Shown here: piece by piece, positions 26,852 through 36,142 of the stretch
How the letters are laid out: each line of letters starts with the position of its first letter
Numbering within the stretch: position 1 is the first letter of the stretch
Source of the DNA: Candidatus Freyrarchaeum guaymasense
Lineage (GTDB): Archaea > Asgardarchaeota > Jordarchaeia > Jordarchaeales > Freyrarchaeaceae
DNA: 64,000 bases
Assembly: GCA_030587405.1 (NCBI GenBank)
Contig: JAUQZD010000050.1
Location: forward strand, 130,174 to 194,173
Direction: 5' to 3'
The notes under the pieces: model-generated
Databases searched by the model: none
What the model saw: only the letters and a program-made list of their open reading frames with translations
What the model was told of the DNA's origin: nothing
Program-made: the position numbers and the translations under genes

Positions 26852-29815
26852 TTGGAAAGAGGTAGACCGATTTACGAATTTCTATATGTTTCCCTAGAAG
26901 CACTTAAAGACGTGAAGCTTAGTAGCGACATCATTAACGCGTTGTTGATCGCCTACCGGCTTACTGGAATGGATGAGTACCTTGAAAGGGCAAGGAAGGG
27001 AGCGGTGAAGCTTGCAAAGAATATTTTAGAGGGAAGAGAACTTGAAAATGACCTTTCATCCCTTGCCCACGCGTTCAGACTCATTCTCCAAGTTGATGGG
27101 CAGGGCTTAGACGATGTTAAAAATGCCTTAAGTAAAATGGTTGAGTACGCGTTTCGCACGAAACCTGTGGACTTACAAATCCTCCGAGTTCTCCTTGAAG
27201 AATTTCGAAGGAGTGGAAAAGAGGAGATCCTTTCTAAGATGAGAGAAATGGTTGAGCAACTTCCTCAAGAAGAAAAAGCGAAGGGATTGCTGATACTTTA
27301 CGGAGCTACCAGAAAAAGCGAGTACTTTGAGAGAGCCGTTGAGGAGCTGGGTAGAAAGGGATTAAGTGAGAGCGATGTAGCCGTATCATGCTGGGAGTTA
27401 TGTGGCTTTGAAGTAGACGTGTATCCAAAGGATGAAAAAGCTAGGGATATGATATTTGAGTCATTAAACTTCTATGACGAGGGGATGTGGCGCCGCTTCT
27501 CTGCATTTCTAGGAGAATTAAAGGTTAGAGAGGAGGAGAGAGGAAGAATCGTAAAGGAACCATTGGAGGTTTCCTCGAAGCTTAGGGTTCTTGAGGATCC
27601 GGTAGGGGAAGGGGTTGTGCTTGGTAGAAGTAGGGATAAGTTGCAAACCTTCGGTGCTAAGGGGCTTATGTACATTGGATGTATATGTGAGCGGGCGGAA
27701 GAAAATAATTTCCTTGGCAAACCTGTTCTAGTGGATGCCCTTAAACCACACGTTATATTCATATGTGGTCAGCGTGGGTCAGGTAAGTCTTACACGATGG
27801 GTGTTTTAGCTGAGGAGCTTGCAAGGTCAGGCTTAGGGTTAGCAGTTGTAATAGTAGATCCGGTGGGGATTTTCTGGAGTATGAAGTATCCAAACAGGGA
27901 GGAGAAGGAAGTTGAAGAGCTTAGAAGATGGGGGCTTAAGCCTCGAGGGTTTACCAACATCAGAGTGCTCGTGCCTTTAGGCGTCTACGATAAGCTGCCT
28001 GATGCTACGAGGGATATGGCGTTCTCTATAAAGCCTTCCGACCTAACAGTAGATGACTGGTGCTATGCGTTCGGAGTGGAGAGATTTGGCGCTATGGGAT
28101 TACTGCTTGAACGTGCCCTAATACAGGTAAGAGAAGGGTATGAAGCAGTTGAAGGAGACGAGAAAATTAGGGTGGAGGGGAAGAGAGACGAGTACACCAT
28201 AGACGACATGATCAAATGTGTTGAAACGTCTCTAGAACTTCTTTCTAAAGACAGAGGCTTCAGAACCGACACTAGGAGGGCCGTCATTTCTAGACTTTTA
28301 TCTGCAAAGGAATGGGGGATATTTTCCCGGGAAGGAACTCCATTAGACCAAATTGCCGTTCCAAATATGGTTACTGTAGTTGATGTAAGCTATTTAACAG
28401 AGGGGCTGCGCGGGCTAGTTGTTGGGTTACTGGCAAGGAAGATACTTGAGAAGAGGATGCAGCTGGCGAGGAGGGAGGAGGGATTACAGTTTGGTTCCGT
28501 GGGCGCTATTAAGGAAGAGATTCCTGTCACTTGGCTAATGGTCGATGAGGCACATATACTTGCCCCTGCTAGGGGGGAGACGGCTGCTTCTGGACCGTTA
28601 ATAGAGTATGCTAAGCTTGGAAGAAAGCCGGGGTGCGCTTTAGTTCTAGCCACCCAGCAACCCTCAGCAACCAGCGACCAAATCCTGTCTCAAGTTGACA
28701 TGATAATTACACATTATTTAACATTTGAGGCGGATATAGAGGCGTTCATGCGAAGATCGCCAAATAAGGTCCCCCAAGAGATGTCAAGAGACTTTATACG
28801 TAGGATCCCTATAGGTATGGCTTTGGTCTCGGATGCTTCGATAGATACAGGACGGGTTTTAGCGGTTAAGATTAGGCCTAGGCAAAGCCAACATGCTGGC
28901 AGGGAGGCTATACCAGGATTAGCTAGGCCAGGATCGGCCTCTCTCTTGGAGGAGGGGAGAAGCGAAGAAGTTACATCTTTGATTTCAGAAAAAATAGGGG
29001 AGAAAGTGGAAGTTAAGATGGATGAAAGTGGAGTTGGGGTGGTTGGTGGTGAGGAGAGGGTTGGTGTTGCTAAAGAGAGAATTCCGATATTAGACGTTTC
29101 GGATGACTTGGCAGGGGACTATCTTTCAAGGCTTATAAAGTATAGGTTTAACGAGTACCTTTACCCATCTTCCAAGATTCAAGGGGTAAACTTTCAGAAG
29201 GCTCTCAGAGTAGACCCTGAGAAGATGCTTTCTACGTTAAGAGAGAAGCTCACGCTTCAAGGCTGGGAGCTCACTTGCTTAGAGGGGGATGCCCTAGTTT
29301 TTCTGGGACAGAAAGGAAACGTTAGAATAGGATTTAGCTTGGCTTGGACCAACACTGCATCGGTAATAGCGTTTGAGGTCACAGCGCCAAGCAAAGGGGA
29401 AGCAATGACGGCCAAAGAATTGATAGAAAACATTCTCCAAGAGATTAGTAGAGAAGGAGGGTGGATTCCGCCACCAAAAGTCAAGGTGGAAAGGAGGAAA
29501 GGAAAAGAGGAGAAAGAAATGAAAGCGGTAAGCATGATGGTAAGGGAGAAGCCTAGTGTTGATGAAAGTGCTGAAAGAGGGAAAGTGGAGGTTAAGGCGG
29601 GTGCCGAAGGAGAAACACGATTAGGAAGGGAGCTTGCAAGAGAAGGGATGAGCGATGAGGAAATTATTTCGAAAATTGGAAGAATCCAGAAGTATCTTCG
29701 AAGTTTACACGAGTATTACTTGCTTGGTAGGATGACCGAGGAAGAGTATAGCTTCCTTAGGAAGAAGGCGTTCAAGAAGATAGAAGAGCTTAGGAGGATG
29801 TTAGGAAGCGGATAA
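26852..29815 (+). CDS. Large HerA/VirB4-like P-loop ATPase with N-terminal helical repeats
   Basis: A 987-residue protein. Residues ~1-270 are helical repeat-like. The HerA/FtsK-superfamily ATPase domain (~275-690) has Walker A CGQRGSGKSYTMG (about 304-316), Walker B TWLMVDEAH (about 560) and the later ATQQPSA motif. A further alpha/beta domain (~740-880) leads to a Lys/Glu-rich linker and a C-terminal coiled-coil/SHOCT-like hairpin ending EELRRML. Such ATPases translocate DNA or protein. The TTG start has GGGAGG nine bases upstream. It is sandwiched between two ESCRT-III-like genes on the same strand, in the place where a Vps4-type ATPase would be expected. Confidence 0.8.
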   Translation: MERGRPIYEFLYVSLEALKDVKLSSDIINALLIAYRLTGMDEYLERARKGAVKLAKNILEGRELENDLSSLAHAFRLILQVDGQGLDDVKNALSKMVEYAFRTKPVDLQILRVLLEEFRRSGKEEILSKMREMVEQLPQEEKAKGLLILYGATRKSEYFERAVEELGRKGLSESDVAVSCWELCGFEVDVYPKDEKARDMIFESLNFYDEGMWRRFSAFLGELKVREEERGRIVKEPLEVSSKLRVLEDPVGEGVVLGRSRDKLQTFGAKGLMYIGCICERAEENNFLGKPVLVDALKPHVIFICGQRGSGKSYTMGVLAEELARSGLGLAVVIVDPVGIFWSMKYPNREEKEVEELRRWGLKPRGFTNIRVLVPLGVYDKLPDATRDMAFSIKPSDLTVDDWCYAFGVERFGAMGLLLERALIQVREGYEAVEGDEKIRVEGKRDEYTIDDMIKCVETSLELLSKDRGFRTDTRRAVISRLLSAKEWGIFSREGTPLDQIAVPNMVTVVDVSYLTEGLRGLVVGLLARKILEKRMQLARREEGLQFGSVGAIKEEIPVTWLMVDEAHILAPARGETAASGPLIEYAKLGRKPGCALVLATQQPSATSDQILSQVDMIITHYLTFEADIEAFMRRSPNKVPQEMSRDFIRRIPIGMALVSDASIDTGRVLAVKIRPRQSQHAGREAIPGLARPGSASLLEEGRSEEVTSLISEKIGEKVEVKMDESGVGVVGGEERVGVAKERIPILDVSDDLAGDYLSRLIKYRFNEYLYPSSKIQGVNFQKALRVDPEKMLSTLREKLTLQGWELTCLEGDALVFLGQKGNVRIGFSLAWTNTASVIAFEVTAPSKGEAMTAKELIENILQEISREGGWIPPPKVKVERRKGKEEKEMKAVSMMVREKPSVDESAERGKVEVKAGAEGETRLGRELAREGMSDEEIISKIGRIQKYLRSLHEYYLLGRMTEEEYSFLRKKAFKKIEELRRMLGSG

Positions 29816-29888
29816 GCCGCTACGTGCCTTAAGAGAGAGATTTAATTAGTAGTTATGTGCTATTTATACTGGAACATGAAGGGGGAAA

Positions 29889-30536
29889 ATGGTTCGAATG
29901 AGCTTAAAAGACAAGCTGTTTGGTAAGAGACCTAAGAGCAGAGATCAAATAATTAGTGAGATAAGGGCTACCATAAACAATTTAATCGCTAAGTCAAAGA
30001 GGTATGAGCAACAGGCGAGAAGGGCTAGAGAAACCGCGAAAATGTATCTTAGAGCGGGTAATAGAAAAGGTGCTGAACTCGCTTTGAGGCGATACCACTT
30101 CTATCTAAACGCCCTTAACAGGTATGCTGGGTTTATAGAGAACCTTGAAACACGGCTTTTCGCTATAGAGCAAGCCCATGACATAGTGCAGGTTAAGGAA
30201 AGCGTTGCTGCTGCTGGGAAGATCATGGAAGACGCAATGAAGCTTGCCAGCTCGGATGAAATAATGGAGATGACTATAAGGCACGAACAGATGATGGAGG
30301 AAATAGATAGGAGCGGAGAGTTACTGTCATCGCCGGTAAGCATGGGGGAGGGCATAGACGTAAGCGCCGAGTTGGACAAACTTGAAGCGGAAATAGCTCT
30401 CGAGGGGGTTAAAGAGCCGGAAGTCCCAACGGAGCCGCCAATACCCGACAAGGAAGTACTTCTAGAAGACCTAGAAAGCTTAAGGAAGGAGCTTGAAGAA
30501 GGAGAGAAAAAGGAGAAAGCCGAGGAGAAGGGATAA
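29889..30536 (+). CDS. ESCRT-III/Snf7-like protein (CdvB family), copy 2
   Basis: A 215-residue paralogue of the protein at 26187-26798, with the same layout: a basic helical hairpin (SRDQIISEIRATINNLIAKS to about residue 85), a middle helix rich in acidic residues (EIMEMTIRHEQMMEEIDRSG), and a variable tail. The tail contains a proline-rich stretch, VPTEPPIPD, that loosely resembles MIM2-type motifs that bind Vps4/CdvC MIT domains. Its start is ATG 29889, 73 bp after the HerA-like gene. ATG 29898 is an alternative start. Confidence 0.82.
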   Translation: MVRMSLKDKLFGKRPKSRDQIISEIRATINNLIAKSKRYEQQARRARETAKMYLRAGNRKGAELALRRYHFYLNALNRYAGFIENLETRLFAIEQAHDIVQVKESVAAAGKIMEDAMKLASSDEIMEMTIRHEQMMEEIDRSGELLSSPVSMGEGIDVSAELDKLEAEIALEGVKEPEVPTEPPIPDKEVLLEDLESLRKELEEGEKKEKAEEKG

Positions 30537-30550
30537 TTAGGAAGAGGATG

Positions 30551-32026
30551 CTAGAGGCGGCACGTCAATTCCTGAATTTTGGCGTTAAGCTCGTAAAGTT
30601 CACCCTTGAATTTCCTTGAAAGTTTAAAGTAGTCTTCAAGTGAAATTTCTCCTTTATCCCATAACTCTTCGAGTTTTTTGAGGTTCTGCTCCACCGCGAA
30701 CCTCTCCTTCTCTAGAAGGAGAAGCTCTTTTCTACGGTCATTCTCGTTTCTGTAAGGTGGAATTACTGAGCAAGAAGGGCGGGGGGGAGGGAGCGAAGGG
30801 GGAAAGGGAATGTTAAGATGGGAAGGGACTTGTTGAGAGTGTTCAGATTCAGCTTTCTTTGGGTTTAAAAGCGAATGCATTAGAGACGTTATTTTTCTTT
30901 TGAAGTCATTTAAGCCTACACTCATGGATTCAAGCCTTTTTGTTAATGTATCATCTGCCAAAGAGAGAGACTTAAAGTTTTTTGCCAGTTCAAAGTAAGA
31001 TTCAATTTTTTCTATAACATGCCTTGAAGACGTAAAGCAGACTTTCCCCTTGCCCGTTTTAAGGATAAAAGCACGCCGCAGACCACGTTTAACTAAAAGT
31101 TCAACATCGTTTAATGGGAAACTAAACTGCCTTTTAAACATCTTCTTAAGAAGCCCTTCCCGCCTTATGAATATGGCTCGTTCACTTGTAAAGAATAATA
31201 AGCCTTCACCTTTGTCTGAAGAGAGAAAATCGCTGCCAGTATACTTGACTTCAGGAATAACGCAAACGGGCCTTTCATGATCCTTTAAGTCGAGTATGCT
31301 CTTAAAACGTTCAAAGAAGTTATGATGAAATTCCAGGTAGTCTATGACTGCGCTTACTTCACGTATTTTGCTTATGATGCTTTGGCATTCATCTTTCACG
31401 AATCCTTTATACTCCTCTACGGCACCACTAACTTGGTCAAGGTAAGCGTCTATCTCCTTAATTTTCAGAGGAGACCATTCCCTAAAGAGGTTAATGATGC
31501 TGGAGGCTAACCCACTTACTATTCGCTCTACTCTAGAAAGAGCCTTAAGTTTAAGTGATGAAAAAGAGGCGTAAGAGTTTATAATTGCTTCTTCAAGGTC
31601 AGGGTGATGAAGAAAACCGTTTCTTCTAAGCTTCAGAAGACGAGCCTTAATCTTTGAGAGAGCATTTAAGACATTCATCATAAACGGGGAAACATCGAGG
31701 AAGTCGCTTCCGAGGCCTTTAACCCTACTCAGTTGTAATTCTTTCTTTCTAAGCACACTCACTACATTATTTGAGCCGCATTGAGGACAAAGAAGAGATC
31801 TCTTAACACCAACCCTAAAGACAGTACCCTTACACGACTTGCAGAAAAACGGTTTATTCAAGGGAGGGTCTAAATGGTAAATGGTTCCACAAGTATCACA
31901 CACTGCATAGTTTGTCTTTAGAACCTTAACGCATGAAGTACAAAAAAGAGAGCTACATGACTCGCAGTAATAACTCACCTCTTCATTCCCGCATATAGGG
32001 CACACGTGATCGTTAAGAAGTCTCAA
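30551..32026 (-). CDS. Multi-zinc-ribbon protein with C-terminal SHOCT-like hairpin
   Basis: An unrecognised 491-residue protein. Three to four zinc ribbons occupy the N terminus (CPICGNEEVSYYCESC, CTSCV, CDTCG, CKSC, CPQCG, to about residue 85). A long helical region follows, then a PH/GRAM-like domain around residues 270-345 (LLFFTSERAIFIRREG). A proline-rich linker leads to a final hairpin LEELWDKGEISLEDYFKLSR of SHOCT type. It converges on the second CdvB-like gene with a 14-bp gap. The final hairpin resembles the end of the HerA-like ATPase, hinting at a shared system. No enzymatic motif is seen. Confidence 0.65.
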   Translation of the reverse strand: MRLLNDHVCPICGNEEVSYYCESCSSLFCTSCVKVLKTNYAVCDTCGTIYHLDPPLNKPFFCKSCKGTVFRVGVKRSLLCPQCGSNNVVSVLRKKELQLSRVKGLGSDFLDVSPFMMNVLNALSKIKARLLKLRRNGFLHHPDLEEAIINSYASFSSLKLKALSRVERIVSGLASSIINLFREWSPLKIKEIDAYLDQVSGAVEEYKGFVKDECQSIISKIREVSAVIDYLEFHHNFFERFKSILDLKDHERPVCVIPEVKYTGSDFLSSDKGEGLLFFTSERAIFIRREGLLKKMFKRQFSFPLNDVELLVKRGLRRAFILKTGKGKVCFTSSRHVIEKIESYFELAKNFKSLSLADDTLTKRLESMSVGLNDFKRKITSLMHSLLNPKKAESEHSQQVPSHLNIPFPPSLPPPRPSCSVIPPYRNENDRRKELLLLEKERFAVEQNLKKLEELWDKGEISLEDYFKLSRKFKGELYELNAKIQELTCRL

Positions 32027-32198
32027 TGCAGCTTCACCTTCTCAGAAAAAGGGTAAGGTAACATGAGACAACGACCAAAAATAATTTGGTGTTACTCTGA
32101 TGTTATATTCCACCAAACCTAGCTAAAAGTTAGGAAAACTTTATGTTAAGAGAAAATGAGGATCGTCTAGGAAAAACAACCATGAAAGAGGGAAGAGA

Positions 32199-32915
32199 AT
32201 GGAGCCTCCAAGAACGGCAGAGTATGATAAAACAATAGCTATGTTCTCTCCTGAAGGGAGAATATTCCAAGTTGAATATTCTAAAAATGCTGTCAGAAGA
32301 GGGGCACCAGCATTAGGTATAAGAGCTAAGGATGGTGCTGTCCTAGCAGGGGTTAAAAGGAGGCATGATAGACTCCTTGAGGATTACGACAAGATTGTAA
32401 TGATCGATGAGCACATAGGAGCAGTGGGAGCTGGATATATGTCCGACTCAAGAGTTTTAATGGATGCAGCGAGGAACATAGCCCAAAGGTATAGGTTAAC
32501 ATATGGAGAGAAAATTAAACTAGAATTTCTGGCAAGAAGGCTTTCATCCATAATGCAGCAGTACACTCAGTTTGGAGGAACTAGGCCATTTGGCTGCGCC
32601 TTAATATTTGGCGGTGTAGATGCTGAGGGAGCCAAGCTTATGCTTATCGATACAAGTGGTGCCGCTATAAGTTATATGGCGACAGCTATAGGTGAAAACG
32701 AAGATAAAGCGACGGAATACCTTAAAGAAAAATATAGGAGAGATATGTCAACTAACGAGGCAATAAGGCTGGCAATGCAAACGCTAATAAAAATAACTGA
32801 TAAGCTCAGTCCTGACCAAGTAGAAATAGCAGTAATAGAGGAAAAGAAAGAGAGACTGAGAAAGCTGACACCGGGAGAAGTAGAAAAAATATGGAGAGAG
32901 GCCAGTACCGTATAA
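32199..32915 (+). CDS. psmA: Proteasome alpha subunit
   Basis: Outer-ring subunit of the 20S proteasome, 238 residues. The start EYDKTIAMFSPEGRIFQVEYS is the diagnostic alpha-subunit N-terminal helix region that gates the pore. GAVGAGYMSDSRVL and TQFGGTRPFGCALI follow. The length is normal. The CDC48 ATPase encoded 5 kb away could unfold substrates for it. No beta subunit is in the window. Confidence 0.96.
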   Translation: MEPPRTAEYDKTIAMFSPEGRIFQVEYSKNAVRRGAPALGIRAKDGAVLAGVKRRHDRLLEDYDKIVMIDEHIGAVGAGYMSDSRVLMDAARNIAQRYRLTYGEKIKLEFLARRLSSIMQQYTQFGGTRPFGCALIFGGVDAEGAKLMLIDTSGAAISYMATAIGENEDKATEYLKEKYRRDMSTNEAIRLAMQTLIKITDKLSPDQVEIAVIEEKKERLRKLTPGEVEKIWREASTV

Positions 32916-33190
32916 ATGCGATAAAAAATGTGATAATCAAGTCCACATATTCAGGTTATAGTCAATAGTCATATATTTTACTAATGAGAGTAAATAGAAA
33001 AGAGAGGGAAATGTTCTGAATGCACCGTAAATTAATGCTAACCCTAAATTTAGAAAAAGTTGAATTAATTGAATGAAAGAAATATTTGCTAGTCTTTATC
33101 AAGAGAGAATTAGGCAACCATAACATTAAAATAATACACGCTACCCGTTAAGGATAGATGATTCTCATAAAAATATGGAATGGTGTACTG

Positions 33191-33502
33191 ATGGCGCACC
33201 AAATATGTCCCGTATGTGGGTTACCTAAAGACTTGTGTGTTTGCCAAGAAATCGGAAAAGAGGAGCAGAGAGTTAAGCTTAGGGTTGAGAAAAGAAAGTG
33301 GGGCAGGGAAGTAACAATAATAGAAGGGATAGACAGTAAGGACGTCAACCTAGAAGAGCTAGCAGCGAAATTGAAGTCATACTGTGCTTGTGGAGGAACT
33401 TATAAGGAAGGGAGAATAGAGCTGCAAGGAGATCACAGGTATAAGGCGCGGGATTTCTTGGTTTCAGTCGGTTTTTCTCCAGAGAAAATAGACATAACCT
33501 AA
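33191..33502 (+). CDS. Translation initiation factor 1 (SUI1/eIF1 family)
   Basis: A 103-residue protein that checks start-codon recognition on the small subunit. A short zinc-binding head (CPVCGLPKDLCVC) precedes the SUI1 fold (KRKWGREVTIIEGID, then YCACGGTYKEGRIELQGDH). ATG 33191 is used; the frame is open from 33158. The preceding 275 bp (32916-33190) are AT-rich and hold no gene that I can see. Confidence 0.92.
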   Translation: MAHQICPVCGLPKDLCVCQEIGKEEQRVKLRVEKRKWGREVTIIEGIDSKDVNLEELAAKLKSYCACGGTYKEGRIELQGDHRYKARDFLVSVGFSPEKIDIT

Positions 33503-33530
33503 CAGGGATTCAAAAGAAAAAGAGGTGCAA

Positions 33531-34475
33531 TTAGATTTCTACGTCCAATCCTAATTTTTTTACAAGCTCTTTGTAACGATTCCTCACCGTGACTTCAGTT
33601 ACATGCGCAACCTCAGAGATTTCCCTTTGCGTCCTTCGCTCATCCTCTAGAATAGCGGCGATATAAAGGGCAGCAGCTGCTAAACCAGTTGGGTCCTTAC
33701 CAGCGGTAATACCTGCTTTTTTGGCTTTTTCCAGAATCTCCATAGCTTGACTCTGAACCCGCCCTGAAAGCTGTAGTTCAGCGCTGAAACGAGGAATAAA
33801 ATCACGAGGATCAGATATGGGAATGCTCATTTCCAGCTCCCTTAGCACTAAGCGATAACACCGACCGAGCTCTTTTTTACTTACGTGAGAGTGCTTGGCA
33901 ATTTCTTCTAGTGTTCTGGGAATCCGCCTGATTCTGCACGCCCCATAGATTGTAGCAGCGACCATAGCCTCGATTGAGCGACCTCTAATTAAACTCTTCT
34001 TAATAACTTTCCGGTACAAATTAGCTGCTGTTTGCTTAACAGGATTTGGAATCCCAATCTGGCTGGAAATCCGCTCGAGCTCGCTCATAGCGTAAGCCAA
34101 GTTTCGGTCGGTTGCTGAATGAACCCTAGTCCTGATCTGCCACTTACGTAACCTATAAACCTGAGCGCGGCGCCTCGGAGCCAGTTTTTTCCCGTGAACA
34201 TCCCTATCCCGCCAATCAATCACTGTACTTAAACCTTTATCATGAACTGTAAGGGAGGTAGGGGACCCGACTCGGCTTCTCTTCAGCCGTTCCTCATTGC
34301 AAAAAGCCCTCCACTCGGGTCCAGTATCTATGATGTGATGGACGATGACAAGGCCGCACTCACCGCATACTATTTCTCCACGGGACGCGTCTTGTATTAA
34401 AGAAGCAGAGCCACATTCAGGGCAAGTTCGAGGTATATCGGATATCTCATTTTCAGGGAGAGAATCTGACACCAT
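33531..34475 (-). CDS. tfb: Transcription initiation factor TFB
   Basis: Archaeal TFIIB, which bridges TBP-DNA and RNA polymerase. The 314-residue protein has the N-terminal zinc ribbon (CPECGSASLIQ, then CGECGLVI), the B-reader region (GPEWRAFCNEERLKRSRVG) and two cyclin folds. The second fold carries a recognition helix-turn-helix (RTQREISEVAHVTEVTVRNR) that contacts the BRE. The length is normal. It is divergent from the NUDIX gene across a ~390-bp gap. Confidence 0.96.
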   Translation of the reverse strand: MVSDSLPENEISDIPRTCPECGSASLIQDASRGEIVCGECGLVIVHHIIDTGPEWRAFCNEERLKRSRVGSPTSLTVHDKGLSTVIDWRDRDVHGKKLAPRRRAQVYRLRKWQIRTRVHSATDRNLAYAMSELERISSQIGIPNPVKQTAANLYRKVIKKSLIRGRSIEAMVAATIYGACRIRRIPRTLEEIAKHSHVSKKELGRCYRLVLRELEMSIPISDPRDFIPRFSAELQLSGRVQSQAMEILEKAKKAGITAGKDPTGLAAAALYIAAILEDERRTQREISEVAHVTEVTVRNRYKELVKKLGLDVEI

Positions 34476-34865
34476 CTTTTCATCATCCGAAAAGTTTATA
34501 AAAGATATAGATTAGGTACGGCTTGAAACCCGAACGTTTACATATTTAAAGATTTCGGTAAACTTAAATAACCGTTTTTCCTTCGCACCTTAAAATGTTA
34601 AACACTAGAGAGGATTGGAAAGACGGGTGGAAAACTAAAGAGAGCAACATGAATATGAAGGTTGCAACGTGAGCGGAAAACATTCAGGGCGGGAAAATGC
34701 TTTTTTCAAAGCACAAAGTTTCCTAATGGCTTATGCAAAATTTTCAATATGAATTATGGATCAAAACTATAATTTGGGGAGCTAAAAATCAAAATTTTAA
34801 AGGGAATAATGTAAAAATATGAAGCTGTGGAGGAATAGACTAATGGTTTCTTAAGAGGGGATTTG
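34476..34865. other. Intergenic region between TFB and NUDIX genes, no gene seen
   Basis: About 390 AT-rich bases between divergent genes. TATA-like runs occur at about 34498-34510 (TTTATAAAAGATATA, suited to TFB on the minus strand) and 34791-34822 (before the NUDIX gene). The only ORFs are very short and lack coding character. I find no tRNA-like or hairpin-rich RNA. Confidence 0.5.
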
Positions 34866-35432
34866 TTGACCGAGTCGGCTGGAAATATAACTAAGAAAAG
34901 TAGCGAAGAGATCATTACACTTTTAAGGAGAACGCTATCCAAAGACGCTAAGTTCATAGAAGACGGGAAGCCTGCCGCAGTTCTAATACCTCTCGTGATG
35001 ATTAATGGTCAACTCTATGTCATACTCATAAGGCGTTCTAAAAAATTAAAGTATCATGGTGGGGAGTATGGCTTTCCAGGAGGAGTAAAGGAGAACGATG
35101 AAACCCCCCTTCAGACGGCATTTAGGGAAGCTGAAGAGGAATTAGGGATAAAAAAGGATTTTGTGGAGGTTTTAGGTTTTCTTCCTTCAATTCGAACGTA
35201 CATCACAAATTTTAGCATCGTACCAGTTGTAGGACTTTTATCGATGCCGGAGGGATTCACGTTCAACGTTAACCCGAAGGAGGTAGAGGAGGTCATTCTC
35301 CCTCCACTTTCTCATCTAATGGAAGAGGCACACCAAGATATGTTTGGGAAATATTACCTTTACGATAAACATAAGATATGGGGGGCATCGGCCAGGATAT
35401 TAAGCAAATTGCTAGAAATAATAAAAAGATGA
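34866..35432 (+). CDS. NUDIX hydrolase, CoA pyrophosphatase-like
   Basis: A 188-residue NUDIX enzyme that cleaves nucleoside diphosphate derivatives. The full NUDIX box is present from GGVKENDET to REAEEELGI, following GEYGFPGG. The PLVMINGQLYVILIRRS start and RTYITNFSIVPVVGLL middle resemble CoA pyrophosphatases (NUDT7/8, YeaB). The TTG at 34866 with GAGGGG five bases upstream is the likely start. It is convergent with the DUF2148 gene. Confidence 0.85.
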   Translation: MTESAGNITKKSSEEIITLLRRTLSKDAKFIEDGKPAAVLIPLVMINGQLYVILIRRSKKLKYHGGEYGFPGGVKENDETPLQTAFREAEEELGIKKDFVEVLGFLPSIRTYITNFSIVPVVGLLSMPEGFTFNVNPKEVEEVILPPLSHLMEEAHQDMFGKYYLYDKHKIWGASARILSKLLEIIKR

Positions 35433-35448
35433 GAAATAAATACTCTTA

Positions 35449-36030
35449 CTATGATTGATCGAGGTGTTGTTCGTAAAGTTCTTTTGTCCTGTCGAAGAAC
35501 GGGTTCTTCTCTGTTGCTGAGACGGGTATTCCGAGAATATAATCAGCATTAATTAAGTTAAGTTGTTTAGCCGCTACCCCCACTCGGAACATTATGCGAT
35601 TATCAAGGTTAAGTATGGATGCCGTTTTCGCCGCACTACCAGCTGCGATTCCGAGGTCGATAAGCTTAAAAGCGCAGAATGGCCCGGGAAAGGGGGTATC
35701 CTTGCTTCTTGCTGAGAGCATTTTCTCGCATGTAGGAAAACCGCATGCTCCACAGTTTGCTCCTAAAACATCACTTCGCTTTATTCCTAGAAGTAGGATA
35801 AAGTCAGCTTGTTCAACGTTTACTGCATCCCTATGCCATCTTTCATCTTTTGTTATTGCACCGATCTCATGCATGACCTTCGCTACCTTATCTTTATCTT
35901 TATTATCCACTACCGCTATTTCAACCGAGTCTTCACCCTTTGCTTTAGGAGCAGTTTTAGCTGCAATAGCCATCTGATAAACGATGTTTAGCACAGCGTC
36001 AACCTTTATCTTTTCAAAATCGTGGATCAC
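35449..36030 (-). CDS. Ferredoxin-domain protein, DUF2148 family
   Basis: A 193-residue protein of the archaeal/bacterial DUF2148 (COG4739) family. The cysteine set GANCGACGFPTC resembles the 4Fe-4S-binding motif of Fe-S (Fer4/CFP-like) domains, with a further Cys in PGPFCAFK. The N-terminal VNIVYQMAIAAKTAPKAKG-like stretch is typical. The function is unknown, presumably redox. It is a single gene, convergent with the NUDIX gene. Confidence 0.8.
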   Translation of the reverse strand: MIHDFEKIKVDAVLNIVYQMAIAAKTAPKAKGEDSVEIAVVDNKDKDKVAKVMHEIGAITKDERWHRDAVNVEQADFILLLGIKRSDVLGANCGACGFPTCEKMLSARSKDTPFPGPFCAFKLIDLGIAAGSAAKTASILNLDNRIMFRVGVAAKQLNLINADYILGIPVSATEKNPFFDRTKELYEQHLDQS

Positions 36031-36142
36031 CTACATCACCTCGCAGCGATGCTTCTAATGGAGGGATTAACCCTCTTTTTCCGTAAATTGTTTTTGAACC
36101 ATAAAAAAGCTGATCTTGTTGTAAGAGGGAGAGTGGAGTTAC

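Noticed and set aside
34476..34865. Hidden tRNA or protein gene in the long TFB-NUDIX gap
   Set aside because: No T-loop-like sequence or cloverleaf, and only very short ORFs without coding character.
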